Positions 32,771-41,422 of a DNA stretch of 64,000 nucleotides are shown here, one piece after another. How positions within the stretch are numbered: the first letter of the stretch is position 1; every line of letters starts with the position of its first letter. The stretch spans positions 62,001-126,000 of the forward strand of contig NZ_PVZN01000001.1 of NCBI RefSeq assembly GCF_003024385.1. Reading direction: 5' to 3'. The position numbers and the translations under genes were made by a program. The notes below the pieces were generated by a model. It saw nothing but the letters and a program-made list of their open reading frames with translations. It was not told the origin of the DNA and did no database searches. This DNA is from Pseudomonas sp. BBP2017 (GTDB lineage Bacteria; Pseudomonadota; Gammaproteobacteria; Pseudomonadales; Pseudomonadaceae).

Positions 32771-33394
32771 TTAGCTTGCTCGATAGCGGTTAGGCAGCTT
32801 GATGTTGAATTGGATCGCCAAGGCACGCAGCGTAAACGCGACCATAAAACCGCCAAGCAAATCGTAGCTATACGAATAGGCTAGGGTGCTGAGACCGTAG
32901 TAGGCGACAGAACCTGCCAAGGTAGTAGTGATGTACAGTTCTTCATTCATCAGGGTCAGATTGCTGCCACACAACACATCACGCGCAATTCCGCCAAATG
33001 TTGCAGTCACAACACCCATGCAAATTGCGATCAGCGGTGAAGCTTCAGCAAGCAGGGCTACTTCAGTACCCACCGCTGCGAACAATGCAATGCCAATTGC
33101 ATCCATCCAAAGCAGAGCACCTGTAAGCGAAGTCAGTCTGGGCGCAACGTAATAGGTCGCTGCAGAGGAAACAAGGCAGATCACAATCCAGATAGGTTCT
33201 CTGATCCAGAAAACAGGTAGATTCCCCATCAGCACATCACGCAGTGTGCCGCCCCCGATACCCGTGACTGTTCCAATCAGCATAAACCCCAGGATATCCA
33301 TTTTTAGGCGCGCCGCACTCAGCGCACCAGAAATGGCAAAGACTGCCACCGCGCACAGCCCCATGACATTCACCACAGCGGTAAGATCGAACAA
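32771..33394 (-). CDS. TRIC/UPF0126-family membrane protein (YadS-like)
   Basis: 207 aa using the TTG at 33394, preceded by GAGAGGAG at 7 bp; the much longer frame to 33589 is not homologous-looking and is rejected. Seven hydrophobic segments with two-fold internal symmetry: VFAISGALSAARLKMDILGF, then GIGGGTLRDVLMG, and in the second half GIALFAAVGTEVALL, then TFGGIARDVLCG. These GGG/GG-xxRD motifs define the bacterial trimeric cation-channel (TRIC) family, which conducts potassium or sodium. It is the only intact gene in a stretch of fragments and has no operon partners. Confidence 0.85.
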   Translation of the reverse strand: MFDLTAVVNVMGLCAVAVFAISGALSAARLKMDILGFMLIGTVTGIGGGTLRDVLMGNLPVFWIREPIWIVICLVSSAATYYVAPRLTSLTGALLWMDAIGIALFAAVGTEVALLAEASPLIAICMGVVTATFGGIARDVLCGSNLTLMNEELYITTTLAGSVAYYGLSTLAYSYSYDLLGGFMVAFTLRALAIQFNIKLPNRYRAS

Positions 33395-34084
33395 TACAAG
33401 ACTCCTCTCTTTAAAAAAAACAATATTCAAAAATGACTCGCCCTCAACCTTTCCGGACCACGAGCTGGGTTGAAGCCATTGCCAGACATCACTCAGTTTT
33501 TGCCGCCGCATATTTTTTAGCGCCCGCAGGCCCCGCGCTCCACGACAGCCTGGAGAAGGCTGCGTCCTTGGCGTTTGCAACCAGATCAATCAGACAAGGC
33601 CTTTCACGCTACCAGTGTTTAGATTGATTGATCACAATGGGGTTAACGGCAGCGTTCGCGACCGTCCTCGGAAACGCTGGTATCAGCTGTAACTTAGTGG
33701 CCGCGAACTATCACGATCACATTTTCGTTGGAAAACACGACGCGGAGAAGACAACGGGTGTCCTCCAAGAGTTTGCTAGATCTTAAGCTCTAATTCGCTC
33801 TGCTCAGGCTCCAATTGATCTCACGCATAAAGACGGAAGATATCGGGCAAAATTTTCTAGCGTAGAGAGCTAGCCTGATGGGAGTTCTTGATTCTTTAGG
33901 CCGCTTGGAAAGCGCATCGGACGAAACTATCGATGTACCGGCAGCGCAGCGCCAATTCCATTCAAACGGAGGTGATTGGCGTCAACTCCATCATCCGAAC
34001 AAGTGACAAGCGATCCAAGCGATTTCGCATAATGACTTCTTGCAAAACGCCAACCCAAGACTCTTCAAACTGAGGGGGAATGTA
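33395..34084. other. Gap without a supported gene
   Basis: About 690 bp with only short, unsupported frames. No repeat, hairpin or transposon end was recognised; base composition is lower in G+C than the flanking operons. Probably decayed sequence. Confidence 0.4.
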
Positions 34085-34275
34085 CATTCACTTTGCTCCT
34101 ATACTCGACCATCGTAAGGTCGTGGCTGATAAACAGGTAACTCAGGCCATTGTCGGTCTGCACCGCCTTGAGCAATTGCAGCACTTGGACCTGGACCGGC
34201 ACGTCGAGCGCCGCCGTAGGCTCATCGAGGATCAGCAGTTTCAACTCCAGCGACATGGCCCAGGCTATAGCGAGG
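34085..34275 (-). pseudogene. ABC-ATPase (DppF-like) fragment
   Basis: Minus-strand remains of the DppF-type ATPase: KLLILDEPTAALDV, VLQLLKAVQTDNGLSYLFIS and HDLTMVEY, close to residues of the intact gene at 37335-38291. The C-terminus and the N-terminal half are missing. It forms copy 2 of the chimera with the LysR piece at 34290. Confidence 0.8.
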
Positions 34276-34289
34276 CGTACGAATGAACA

Positions 34290-34458
34290 GGGCTACACCG
34301 AGGTAGTCTTCGAGCTGCTTGATCTGACGGCTGACCGCGCCTTGGGTAACGTTCAGACCCAACGCCGCTTGGCTGCAACTGCAATGCCGTGCGACTTCTT
34401 CAAAGACTCGCAGCATGTTGAGCGAGGGCAGTTGACGCATGAAAGGATGACTCCGCAC
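34290..34458 (-). pseudogene. LysR-type regulator, N-terminal fragment
   Basis: The frame begins MRSHPFMRQLPSLNMLRVFE and contains the HTH (GLNVTQGAVSRQIKQLEDYL), then is cut by the ABC-derived sequence at the same junction as copy 1 at 30.3 kb. The effector domain (about 200 residues) is absent. Confidence 0.8.
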
Positions 34459-34561
34459 CGGCCTCCATTGTTATGTGGGGCAGGTTTATTGTTTTTCTTG
34501 AAGTGGTAATTGTTCTATACAACTCCTCTGGCAGGGGCTGATGCAAGTGTTGCTTGGGGTA

Positions 34562-34625
34562 TTCGCGAGCGGGCTCGCTCCCAAAGGTTATGCGCTAAAC
34601 CTGTGGGAGCGAACCCGCTCGCGAA
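34562..34625. repeat. REP doublet (Pseudomonas type)
   Basis: TTCGCGAGCGGGCTCGCTCC (34562-34581) and its inverse GGAGCGAACCCGCTCGCGAA (ending 34625) flank a 20-bp spacer. This is the common GAGCGGGCTCGCTCC REP class of fluorescens-group genomes. It sits after the porin gene and can act as a transcript end. Confidence 0.9.
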
Positions 34626-34658
34626 GAGGACGTTAGGGCTGCCGCCAAAAAATCCGGA

Positions 34659-35840
34659 TCAGAAGTAATAACCGATGTTCATGTACAACTGGTTTTCCCA
34701 CTGGTTACTCCCACCAGCCCCCAGACTCTGGGTGAGGCTACTGCCACCGATGACCGGATCATTCTTGCCGTACAACCATTCCGTGGCGATCCACAGTTTG
34801 CTGAGGGAGAACGAGGTGCCGAAAATCATCCGTTGCGAGGTCTTGAAATCGTCCGCAGATTTATCGAAAGCGCTGTAGTTGGCGTACAGCTTCACACCGC
34901 TGATCTGATCGAACAGATACTTGCCGCTGACGTCATAGCTTACATCCGCCACGTACAAGTTGCCGCGACTGGCGACGTTGAAGGTGGCGTCGTAACTGCC
35001 GAAAGTCACCAGTTCATCGGTGCCGGGGTTGCGCGGGGACATCTGCTGTCGCGCGGCTTGCAGTTGCACGCCCCATGGGCCGTTCTTGCCGATGTAGTGC
35101 ACCGCCATGGCATTGCGCCGGCCATTGTTGTTGGTGTCGCGGTTCTCCAGGGACGAGGTCAGGCCGGAGATCCCGACTTCGGACTTCCACGGCCCCAAGT
35201 CCAGCGCCTTGGCCACCCGCAGGACCACTGTGTTGCGTTCCTGGTTGTTGCTGCCGTCGGTGACATAGCTGTCCGCCTCGGAGACCACGGTGGAGTAGGT
35301 TTCACCGTTGCTAGTGCCTTTACCCTGCCAGGCGGGGCGCAGGTAGTAACCGGCCTGAATATTCCAGTCGCCGCTTTGCTGGATGTACTTGGCGCCGACT
35401 TCTTCCACGTCTTCCAGTCCCACGACGCTGCCCAGGGTTTGGTAGAACGTGCTGCCGAAGTACGGCTGCAAACCGAACGGCAGCTGGTTCAGGCCGACTT
35501 GGACCTGCTGGTCGGGGTTGAACTTGTAGCCGATCCACGCCAATTCGGCGAACTGGACGTCACCGACATTCTTTGTGTACTCGTAAGGGTAGGCTCGACC
35601 GTAGAAACGGTATTGGGCCTCGCCGATCCAGGTGTCGGAGTTGTACTTGGCGCTGAGGATCGCGGTGTCGAAGTTGAATTTCTGGATGTCGCGATCCGGG
35701 TCATAGTCCCAACGCGCCCGGACGGCACCGCCGAGATCGAGGTTGTCGGTGACCTGGATCGCCATCGCTGGGGTGGAAAGGGCCCCCAACAGCGCCAGCG
35801 CGGTCAATGAGCGTAAGGCCCGGGTAGTATTCAAATTCAT
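34659..35840 (-). CDS. Outer-membrane porin (OprO/DcaP-like beta-barrel)
   Basis: 393 aa; start at 35840 because GGAG lies upstream, not at 35894. Signal peptide ALRSLTALALLGALSTPAMA. The mature chain has alternating barrel strands (WIGEAQYRFYGRAYPYEYT, ELAWIGYKFNPDQQVQVGLN, PFGLQPYFGSTFYQTLG) and ends with an aromatic residue (MNIGYYF), as required for barrel assembly. It resembles the OprO/OprP and DcaP superfamily, not OprD. It follows the NylB-like hydrolase gene by 249 bp and probably supplies the periplasm with the ligand of the dipeptide-type ABC system. Confidence 0.82.
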   Translation of the reverse strand: MNLNTTRALRSLTALALLGALSTPAMAIQVTDNLDLGGAVRARWDYDPDRDIQKFNFDTAILSAKYNSDTWIGEAQYRFYGRAYPYEYTKNVGDVQFAELAWIGYKFNPDQQVQVGLNQLPFGLQPYFGSTFYQTLGSVVGLEDVEEVGAKYIQQSGDWNIQAGYYLRPAWQGKGTSNGETYSTVVSEADSYVTDGSNNQERNTVVLRVAKALDLGPWKSEVGISGLTSSLENRDTNNNGRRNAMAVHYIGKNGPWGVQLQAARQQMSPRNPGTDELVTFGSYDATFNVASRGNLYVADVSYDVSGKYLFDQISGVKLYANYSAFDKSADDFKTSQRMIFGTSFSLSKLWIATEWLYGKNDPVIGGSSLTQSLGAGGSNQWENQLYMNIGYYF

Positions 35841-36089
35841 AGTCGCTCCGTCTCTTCTGTAGGTCTTATTGTTGGCAACAGCTATCCCGGCCACGGCAAA
35901 AGCGCGGTCTGGATGAAAGGGGTAGGGCCCGCCAGAACGAAGGCTGCGAACAGCGTCCAGGTAAGGGCCAGGAGGGTCAGCCGCCGGCGGCCAGCCGGGT
36001 CTGGGTGTAACTATGCCGAGCCTGCAATTGGCACCTCTTCACCAAGGCTGGGAGGTCCGTGACAAGCCGCGGTTATTCACACTCCCGCG

Positions 36090-37328
36090 TCAGCTGCGTT
36101 GCAGTTCTTCAACCACAGCTGCACAAGCACGGAAGGTATTCAACGTCCACTCTGAGTTGATAAAGTCCGGCCAACTGGAAAGTTTTACGATTGCCACTTC
36201 AGAAGCCGGATCCCAATAGATACTCTGCCCAAATACTCCTCGCGCCGAATAGGTACCCTGTTCACTGTCCAGCACCCAGCACTGATTGCTATAGGCGGCG
36301 TCAGGAAAGTGTTTGACATAGAAGCCATAGAGGACTTCAAAAGCCGGTGTGGAACCACGGCCGCATGCACGCACAAACTCCTCTGGAACAATCTGTTGGC
36401 CGTTGAAATGTCCACCCTGAAGATACATCTGGGCAAAGCGCGCCAGATCACGCAGCGTGGCGCTCATCCCGCCATCGGCCAATGCAGTTCCAACGCAATC
36501 GAGGGTGATATTCGCGTCTTGTTCTGCCCCCAGTCTTGACCAGATTTCCCGGCTCAGTAAAACGGGGAGCCGTTCGCCGCAGGCCCGCTCACAGACCCAG
36601 GCCAACATGTCGGTATCCACTGAGCGATACTCAAAGAACTGGCCATGTTCACGGTCTTTACTCAGCGACTTCAACAAACCATAAATGCTGTCAGGTGACT
36701 CCCGCTCTCCCCGTTCACGCCAACCCGAGGCGATATCCAACTGGATGAATTCAGCATCCGGATCGGTGTAGTCCTCCCTAAATCTCACTCCCGTGCGCAT
36801 ATCCAGAAGATCCTTTACCCGGGCGTCGCCATAACCGCTTGCCGAAAGCTCGGGCACATAGTCGCTGACACGCGCTTGGGGATCGATTCTGCCCTGGCCG
36901 ATCAATCTGCCGACCAGGCTGCCGACGACGGTCTTGGATACCGATTGCAACAGATGCAACGTGTGCGGCTGCATACCGTTGAAATACTGCTCCGAAACCA
37001 CCTTGCCTTGATGAAGCACCAAAAAACCATCGGTGTAACTATCGGTCAAGAAGGTCGCCAGATCGGTTTGTCCGCCGTCGACCCGCTGGAAATGTACGTC
37101 GTCCAGTGAGCGTTCGTTGCGCTCGAGTTCGGTGACCGGTCCAGGACTGCGATGAATAGCGGCCACCGGAAACAACTGGCTCATGTGTTGGAACGACCAG
37201 CGGTTATAGGGCGGACTGTCCCAATTATGCAGGCCAACTTGCTTTTCCCGGGACGGCGGATAGCCCTGCATCAGCCTTAAGTCCTGATAACCAATACCGG
37301 GAGCGGTCATGTCTTTTTTATTGTACAT
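36090..37328 (-). CDS. Serine hydrolase of the beta-lactamase fold, NylB-like
   Basis: 412 aa. SVSK (residues 129-132) gives the SxxK catalytic Ser-Lys pair, followed by VVGSLVGRLIGQGRIDP and LLDMRTGVRFREDYTDPDAE, then YRSVDTDMLAWVCERACG. This arrangement, with Tyr187 and Tyr234 where NylB has its two catalytic Tyr, fits 6-aminohexanoate-dimer hydrolase-like members of the beta-lactamase/DD-peptidase fold. These cleave amide or ester bonds of diverse substrates. No signal peptide, so probably cytosolic. Its start is 7 bp after the DppF-type stop, making it part of the ABC operon, which suggests it hydrolyses the imported compound. Actual substrate unproven. Confidence 0.82.
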   Translation of the reverse strand: MYNKKDMTAPGIGYQDLRLMQGYPPSREKQVGLHNWDSPPYNRWSFQHMSQLFPVAAIHRSPGPVTELERNERSLDDVHFQRVDGGQTDLATFLTDSYTDGFLVLHQGKVVSEQYFNGMQPHTLHLLQSVSKTVVGSLVGRLIGQGRIDPQARVSDYVPELSASGYGDARVKDLLDMRTGVRFREDYTDPDAEFIQLDIASGWRERGERESPDSIYGLLKSLSKDREHGQFFEYRSVDTDMLAWVCERACGERLPVLLSREIWSRLGAEQDANITLDCVGTALADGGMSATLRDLARFAQMYLQGGHFNGQQIVPEEFVRACGRGSTPAFEVLYGFYVKHFPDAAYSNQCWVLDSEQGTYSARGVFGQSIYWDPASEVAIVKLSSWPDFINSEWTLNTFRACAAVVEELQRS

Positions 37329-37334
37329 AGGGGT

Positions 37335-38291
37335 TCAGTTCTCATCGTTCAGAGGGTGGTGGCAAGAAAAGCGGTGGCCGTGATCCAGGGTCTCAGCTGG
37401 CACCTCTCGGCGACAACGCTCACTGGCCCGCGGACAACGGGGGGCGAAGTGGCACCCGGCAGGCCGGTTCAAGGGGCTGGGGATCTCGCCACTCAGGATT
37501 TGCAACTGGTCACGGCGCTCCGGGTCGACGGAAGGCACTGAATTGAGCAGCGCACGAGTGTAGGGATGACGCGGTCGGCCGAACACCTGTTCCACAGGAC
37601 CGGCCTCGACGATGCGCCCCAAGTACATCACCAGTACCTGCTGCGCCAGATACTCGACCGTCGCAAGGTCGTGGCTGATGAACAGGTAGCTCAGGCCATT
37701 GTCGGTCTGCAGCGTCTTGAGCAGTTGCAACACCTGGGCCTGGACCGACACGTCGAGCGCCGCCGTAGGCTCATCGAGGATCAGCAATTTTGACTCCAGC
37801 GCCAGGGCCCGGGCGATAGCGATACGCTGCAACTGGCCACCGGAGAATTCATGGGGATAGCGTTCCATGTGCTCCTCGCCCATCCCTACATTTCCCAGCA
37901 GCGTGAGAATGCGCGCGTGCAAGGCGCTACCGCGCAAACCAAAGGCAACCTTCAGCGGCTCGGCAACAATCGCCTTGATCGTCATTTTCGGGTTCAGCGA
38001 GGCGTACGGGTTCTGGAATACCATACTCAAGCTCCTGCCCCGCGCCCTGGCATCAGTGGGCAGCGGTCGACCTTCAACTAGAATTTGCCCACTATCGGCT
38101 GGCAGCAGACCGAGCAAGGTCGCGGCTACCGTACTTTTGCCACAACCGGATTCCCCCACCAGCGCGACCGTCTCACCGACCTGCACCTCCAGGCTGATGT
38201 GGTCAATGGCCGTCACCAGGCCATCGCGGCTGGCGTAGGTCTTGTGCAACTGATTGACGCTCAACAGTGCGGGCTGTTTGTTGTTATTCAT
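37335..38291 (-). CDS. dppF: Peptide-type ABC transporter ATPase (DppF-like)
   Basis: 318 aa. Walker A GESGCGKST, signature FSGGQLQRIAIARAL, Walker B LLILDEPTAALDVS and H-loop FISHDLATVEY are intact. The C-terminal oligopeptide/HPY region (NRPAGCHFAPRCPRASERC) with its Cys cluster is typical of DppF/OppF. It follows the DppD-type gene by 24 bp. Fragments of a near copy lie at 30.2 and 34.1 kb, showing that this gene or a relative was involved in rearrangement. The symbol denotes family, not proven dipeptide specificity. Confidence 0.92.
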   Translation of the reverse strand: MNNNKQPALLSVNQLHKTYASRDGLVTAIDHISLEVQVGETVALVGESGCGKSTVAATLLGLLPADSGQILVEGRPLPTDARARGRSLSMVFQNPYASLNPKMTIKAIVAEPLKVAFGLRGSALHARILTLLGNVGMGEEHMERYPHEFSGGQLQRIAIARALALESKLLILDEPTAALDVSVQAQVLQLLKTLQTDNGLSYLFISHDLATVEYLAQQVLVMYLGRIVEAGPVEQVFGRPRHPYTRALLNSVPSVDPERRDQLQILSGEIPSPLNRPAGCHFAPRCPRASERCRREVPAETLDHGHRFSCHHPLNDEN

Positions 38292-38315
38292 AGCCGTTTA
38301 CCTTTCAAAGAAGCC

Positions 38316-39347
38316 TCACACCTTGACCAATATGTTGTGGCAAGCTGCCCAGTGCTCCTTGCCGATGACAACCCTCGGCGCAGCGTAATTGCAACGTCCG
38401 GTGGCGCGTTCACAACGTGGGTTGAAGGCACAGCCAGCCGGAGGAGCCGCCATGTTCGGCACCTGCCCTGGGATGAAGCCCAGGGCTTGGGGTCCCTGCC
38501 CCAACTTGGGCACGGTGCCCATCAACTTAAGGGTGTAGGGGTGTGCAGGTCGCTTGAACACCTCGCCCACCGGACCGCTCTCCACCACTTCGCCGGCATA
38601 CATCACCGCCACCCGGTCACAGAGCGAAGCCACTACCCCCAGGTTGTGGGTGATAAACAGAATCGCCAGGTCCTGCTCCCGAGCCAGCTTGCGCAGCAGA
38701 GTGATGATCTGCGCCTGCACGGTGACGTCCAGCGCCGTGGTCGGCTCATCGGCGATCAGCAGTTTCGGCCGACAGGCCAGCGCCATGGCAATCACCACCC
38801 GCTGCAACTGACCGCCAGACATCTGGTGCGGGTACTTGGCTAGCGCCAGAGGGGGGTCCGGCATGCTCACCGCTTCCAGCGAGCTCAGCGCCTCGGCGCG
38901 GATTTGTGCCTTACTCAGTTGACGATGGCAGCCGATGACGTCGAACATCTGCCGCCCGATGGTGAAGAACGGGTTGAGCGCCTTCATCGGATTCTGGAAT
39001 ATCATCGCCGCGCCACCGCCACGCAAAGCCGCCAGCTGCGATGCCGAGGCGCCGTTGACCTGTTGTCCGGCGACCTTGACACTGCCTTCCAGCCGAGCGG
39101 CCTCAGGCATCAATCCAAGGCAAGACATGGCCGTCATAGACTTGCCCGAGCCCGACTCCCCCACCAACCCGAGGATCTCACCGCGCCTTACCTTAAGGTC
39201 GATGCCGCGTACGGCCTTTACGGTCTTGAACAAACCAGGAAAAGACACCGTCAGCCCTTCCACTTCCAGCACCAGGTCTTGAGCTGCGTGGTTATTCGAA
39301 GCGGCGAGACGCTCGATAGCAGAATATTGCAAGGATTCGTCGATCAT
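38316..39347 (-). CDS. dppD: Peptide-type ABC transporter ATPase (DppD-like)
   Basis: 343 aa, with [39 protein letters not shown] and [12 protein letters not shown]. The C-terminal region [18 protein letters not shown] carries the Cys cluster of DppD/OppD. Its N-terminus has about 25 extra residues before the first strand. The start codon touches the stop of the DppC-type gene, indicating coupled translation. Energises import together with the DppF-like subunit. Confidence 0.92.
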   Translation of the reverse strand: MIDESLQYSAIERLAASNNHAAQDLVLEVEGLTVSFPGLFKTVKAVRGIDLKVRRGEILGLVGESGSGKSMTAMSCLGLMPEAARLEGSVKVAGQQVNGASASQLAALRGGGAAMIFQNPMKALNPFFTIGRQMFDVIGCHRQLSKAQIRAEALSSLEAVSMPDPPLALAKYPHQMSGGQLQRVVIAMALACRPKLLIADEPTTALDVTVQAQIITLLRKLAREQDLAILFITHNLGVVASLCDRVAVMYAGEVVESGPVGEVFKRPAHPYTLKLMGTVPKLGQGPQALGFIPGQVPNMAAPPAGCAFNPRCERATGRCNYAAPRVVIGKEHWAACHNILVKV

Positions 39348-40231
39348 CAGCGCGTCCCCTTCTTTGGATCGAGCACATCGCGCAGCCCGTCACCCACCAG
39401 GTTGACGGCCAGCACCAGGACAAAAATCGCCACTCCGGGAAACAGCACCGTCCAGGGATTCTCAAGCAACTGCGAGCGCGACGCCGCGGCCATCAGCCCC
39501 CATTCGATCATGGGCGGCTTGGCCCCCAGCCCGATAAAACTCAGCGAGGCAGCGGCGAGAATGGTGTAACCAAAGTCCATGGAGCCCTGCACGATCACAG
39601 GCGTGGTGGCATTGGGCAGTACATGGCGAAGCAAGATACGACAGTGACTGACGCCCATGGAACGGGCTGCATGAATATAGGTTTCTGAACGAACCCGTAC
39701 TACCGCACCGCGCATGATCCTCGCGTACCAGGGAAACCAAGAGACAGCGAGCGCTAACATGGCGTTGGCCAATCCCGATCCCAGCGCAGCGGTGATAGCG
39801 ATCGGCAACAACAGCGGCGGAAAGGCCAGAAACACATCTGAGAAACGCATCAACAGCGTATCAACTCGACCACCGAAGTAACCGGAAACAAGCCCAATCG
39901 GAATCCCGATCAGCATCGCAATCAGAGTCACGCTTACTCCGATGATCAGCGAGGTGCGTGCGCCATAAAGCACCCGTGAAAGAATGTCGCGACCAAACTC
40001 GTCGGTGCCCATCCAGTGTGCCCAGTTGGGTGCCAGCAATTTCTGGGAAAAGACAATCTTGTTCGGTTCATAAGGTGCAAGCCAGGGGGCGAAGACCGCC
40101 GCCAGGATGATCAGCAGCAATAACAGCGCGCCGAATACAAACAACTTGTTATCGCTGGCAAACGCCAAGGCCTTGATACGCCATGATGGGGCTCGCGAGG
40201 GCATGGACAGGGATACGTCTTGGATACTCAT
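39347..40231 (-). CDS. dppC: Peptide-type ABC permease (DppC-like)
   Basis: 294 aa, about six membrane segments after a cytosolic N-terminus. HWMGTDEFGRDILSRVLYGA is the signature of DppC/OppC permeases. The EAA loop reads AARSMGVSHCRILLRHVLPN, and LSFIGLGAKPPMIEWG follows, as in the family. It overlaps the DppB-type gene by 4 bp. Inner membrane partner of DppB. Confidence 0.92.
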   Translation of the reverse strand: MSIQDVSLSMPSRAPSWRIKALAFASDNKLFVFGALLLLLIILAAVFAPWLAPYEPNKIVFSQKLLAPNWAHWMGTDEFGRDILSRVLYGARTSLIIGVSVTLIAMLIGIPIGLVSGYFGGRVDTLLMRFSDVFLAFPPLLLPIAITAALGSGLANAMLALAVSWFPWYARIMRGAVVRVRSETYIHAARSMGVSHCRILLRHVLPNATTPVIVQGSMDFGYTILAAASLSFIGLGAKPPMIEWGLMAAASRSQLLENPWTVLFPGVAIFVLVLAVNLVGDGLRDVLDPKKGTR

Positions 40232-41244
40232 TGGACTCGCAACCTCGGATCAACAAGGTGATACAAGAGATCAACGATCAGGTTGATCGATAGATACGTC
40301 GTGGCCAGCACCAGGGTGGCTCCCATGACAGCGGGGAAATCATTCTGGGCAATCGAAAACACCACGAAGCCGCCCAGGCCGGGCCAATCGAAAATGAACT
40401 CAACGACTACCGCACCACCGAGCAGGTAACCGAAGGTCAGACCCACCACTGTCAGGAGCGGAATCATTGTCGCCTTCAGGGCATAGGCGTAATGGATACG
40501 CCACTTGGGTACACCGTAAGAAACGGCCGTACGGATGTACTCCTCGGATAGCACCTCCACCATCATGTTGCGGGTGATCCGGGTGACAGTGGCCAAGGTC
40601 ACGATGACCAGGGTGAGCACGGGTAGCGTCAGGTGTTTGATGGCGCTCCACAATGCTACGAAATTACCGGCCAGCAGAGTGTCAATCAGGTAAAAGCCTG
40701 TCACACGCTCAAAAGGGCTATCGAGAAGAATGGAAGCATCGATACGTCCTTGCAGGGGCAGCCAGTTGAGCTTGCCGTAGAACAGCAACTGCAAGCCCAT
40801 GGCCAGGATGAAAACTGGAAACGCCGTCCCGGCGATGGACCCCGCTCGTGCCGCATTGTCGACCACTGAGTTCTGCCGCGCCGCTGAGATGACACCGATC
40901 GGCACCCCTAGCACCACCACCCAGAACATCGCCAGGAATGTCAGTTCAAAGGTCGCGCCAACCCGCCTGACCACTTCCTCCACCACCGGCCGCCCGGTGC
41001 GCAGACTAGTGCCAAAATCACCTCGGAGAAGATCGCCGATGTAATTGAAGTATTGGATCGGCAGAGGCTTATCCAACCCCAGTTTTTCCCGTGCGACGGC
41101 AATCTGCTCCACCGTGGGGTGGTTCCCCAGCATCATTTCTACCGGGGAACCCGGAAGAGCTCGACTCAGAACGAAGGTGATGGTCAACACTCCCAAAAGA
41201 ATGAAGAACATCACTATCAATCGCTGAGTTATATACTTCGCCAT
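40228..41244 (-). CDS. dppB: Peptide-type ABC permease (DppB-like)
   Basis: 338 aa from the ATG at 41244 (MAKYITQRLIVMF), preferred to the GTG at 41253 because AAGGGG precedes it at fair distance. ARITRNMMVEVLSEEY-like EAA-loop residues (TRITRNMMVEVLSEEYIRTA) and RALPGSPVEMMLG near the N-terminus match DppB/OppB. Six membrane segments with the long first periplasmic loop. Located 178 bp after the binding-protein gene. Confidence 0.92.
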   Translation of the reverse strand: MAKYITQRLIVMFFILLGVLTITFVLSRALPGSPVEMMLGNHPTVEQIAVAREKLGLDKPLPIQYFNYIGDLLRGDFGTSLRTGRPVVEEVVRRVGATFELTFLAMFWVVVLGVPIGVISAARQNSVVDNAARAGSIAGTAFPVFILAMGLQLLFYGKLNWLPLQGRIDASILLDSPFERVTGFYLIDTLLAGNFVALWSAIKHLTLPVLTLVIVTLATVTRITRNMMVEVLSEEYIRTAVSYGVPKWRIHYAYALKATMIPLLTVVGLTFGYLLGGAVVVEFIFDWPGLGGFVVFSIAQNDFPAVMGATLVLATTYLSINLIVDLLYHLVDPRLRVQ

Positions 41245-41422
41245 TTGGAACACCCCTTGTGGCTAAAAAACTTGACCCTGACTTCTTACACCCTACATAA
41301 AAGCCCAAAAAGCGGATTAAGCCTTGAGGGAATGACCAGGCAAATTAACCAACTGCCTGGTTATCGATTTACATGGCAAATCAGGTAATACACGTACCAC
41401 TTCATCAAGGACGACTCAGCAT

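Noticed and set aside
34833..35810. 325-codon plus frame opposite the porin
   Set aside because: Antisense shadow; the minus strand has a signal peptide and barrel strands.
36090..37328. Antibiotic-resistance beta-lactamase
   Set aside because: The fold is shared, but there is no signal peptide and the pattern around SVSK and YRSVDTD fits NylB/esterase-like relatives; it is also within a transport operon.
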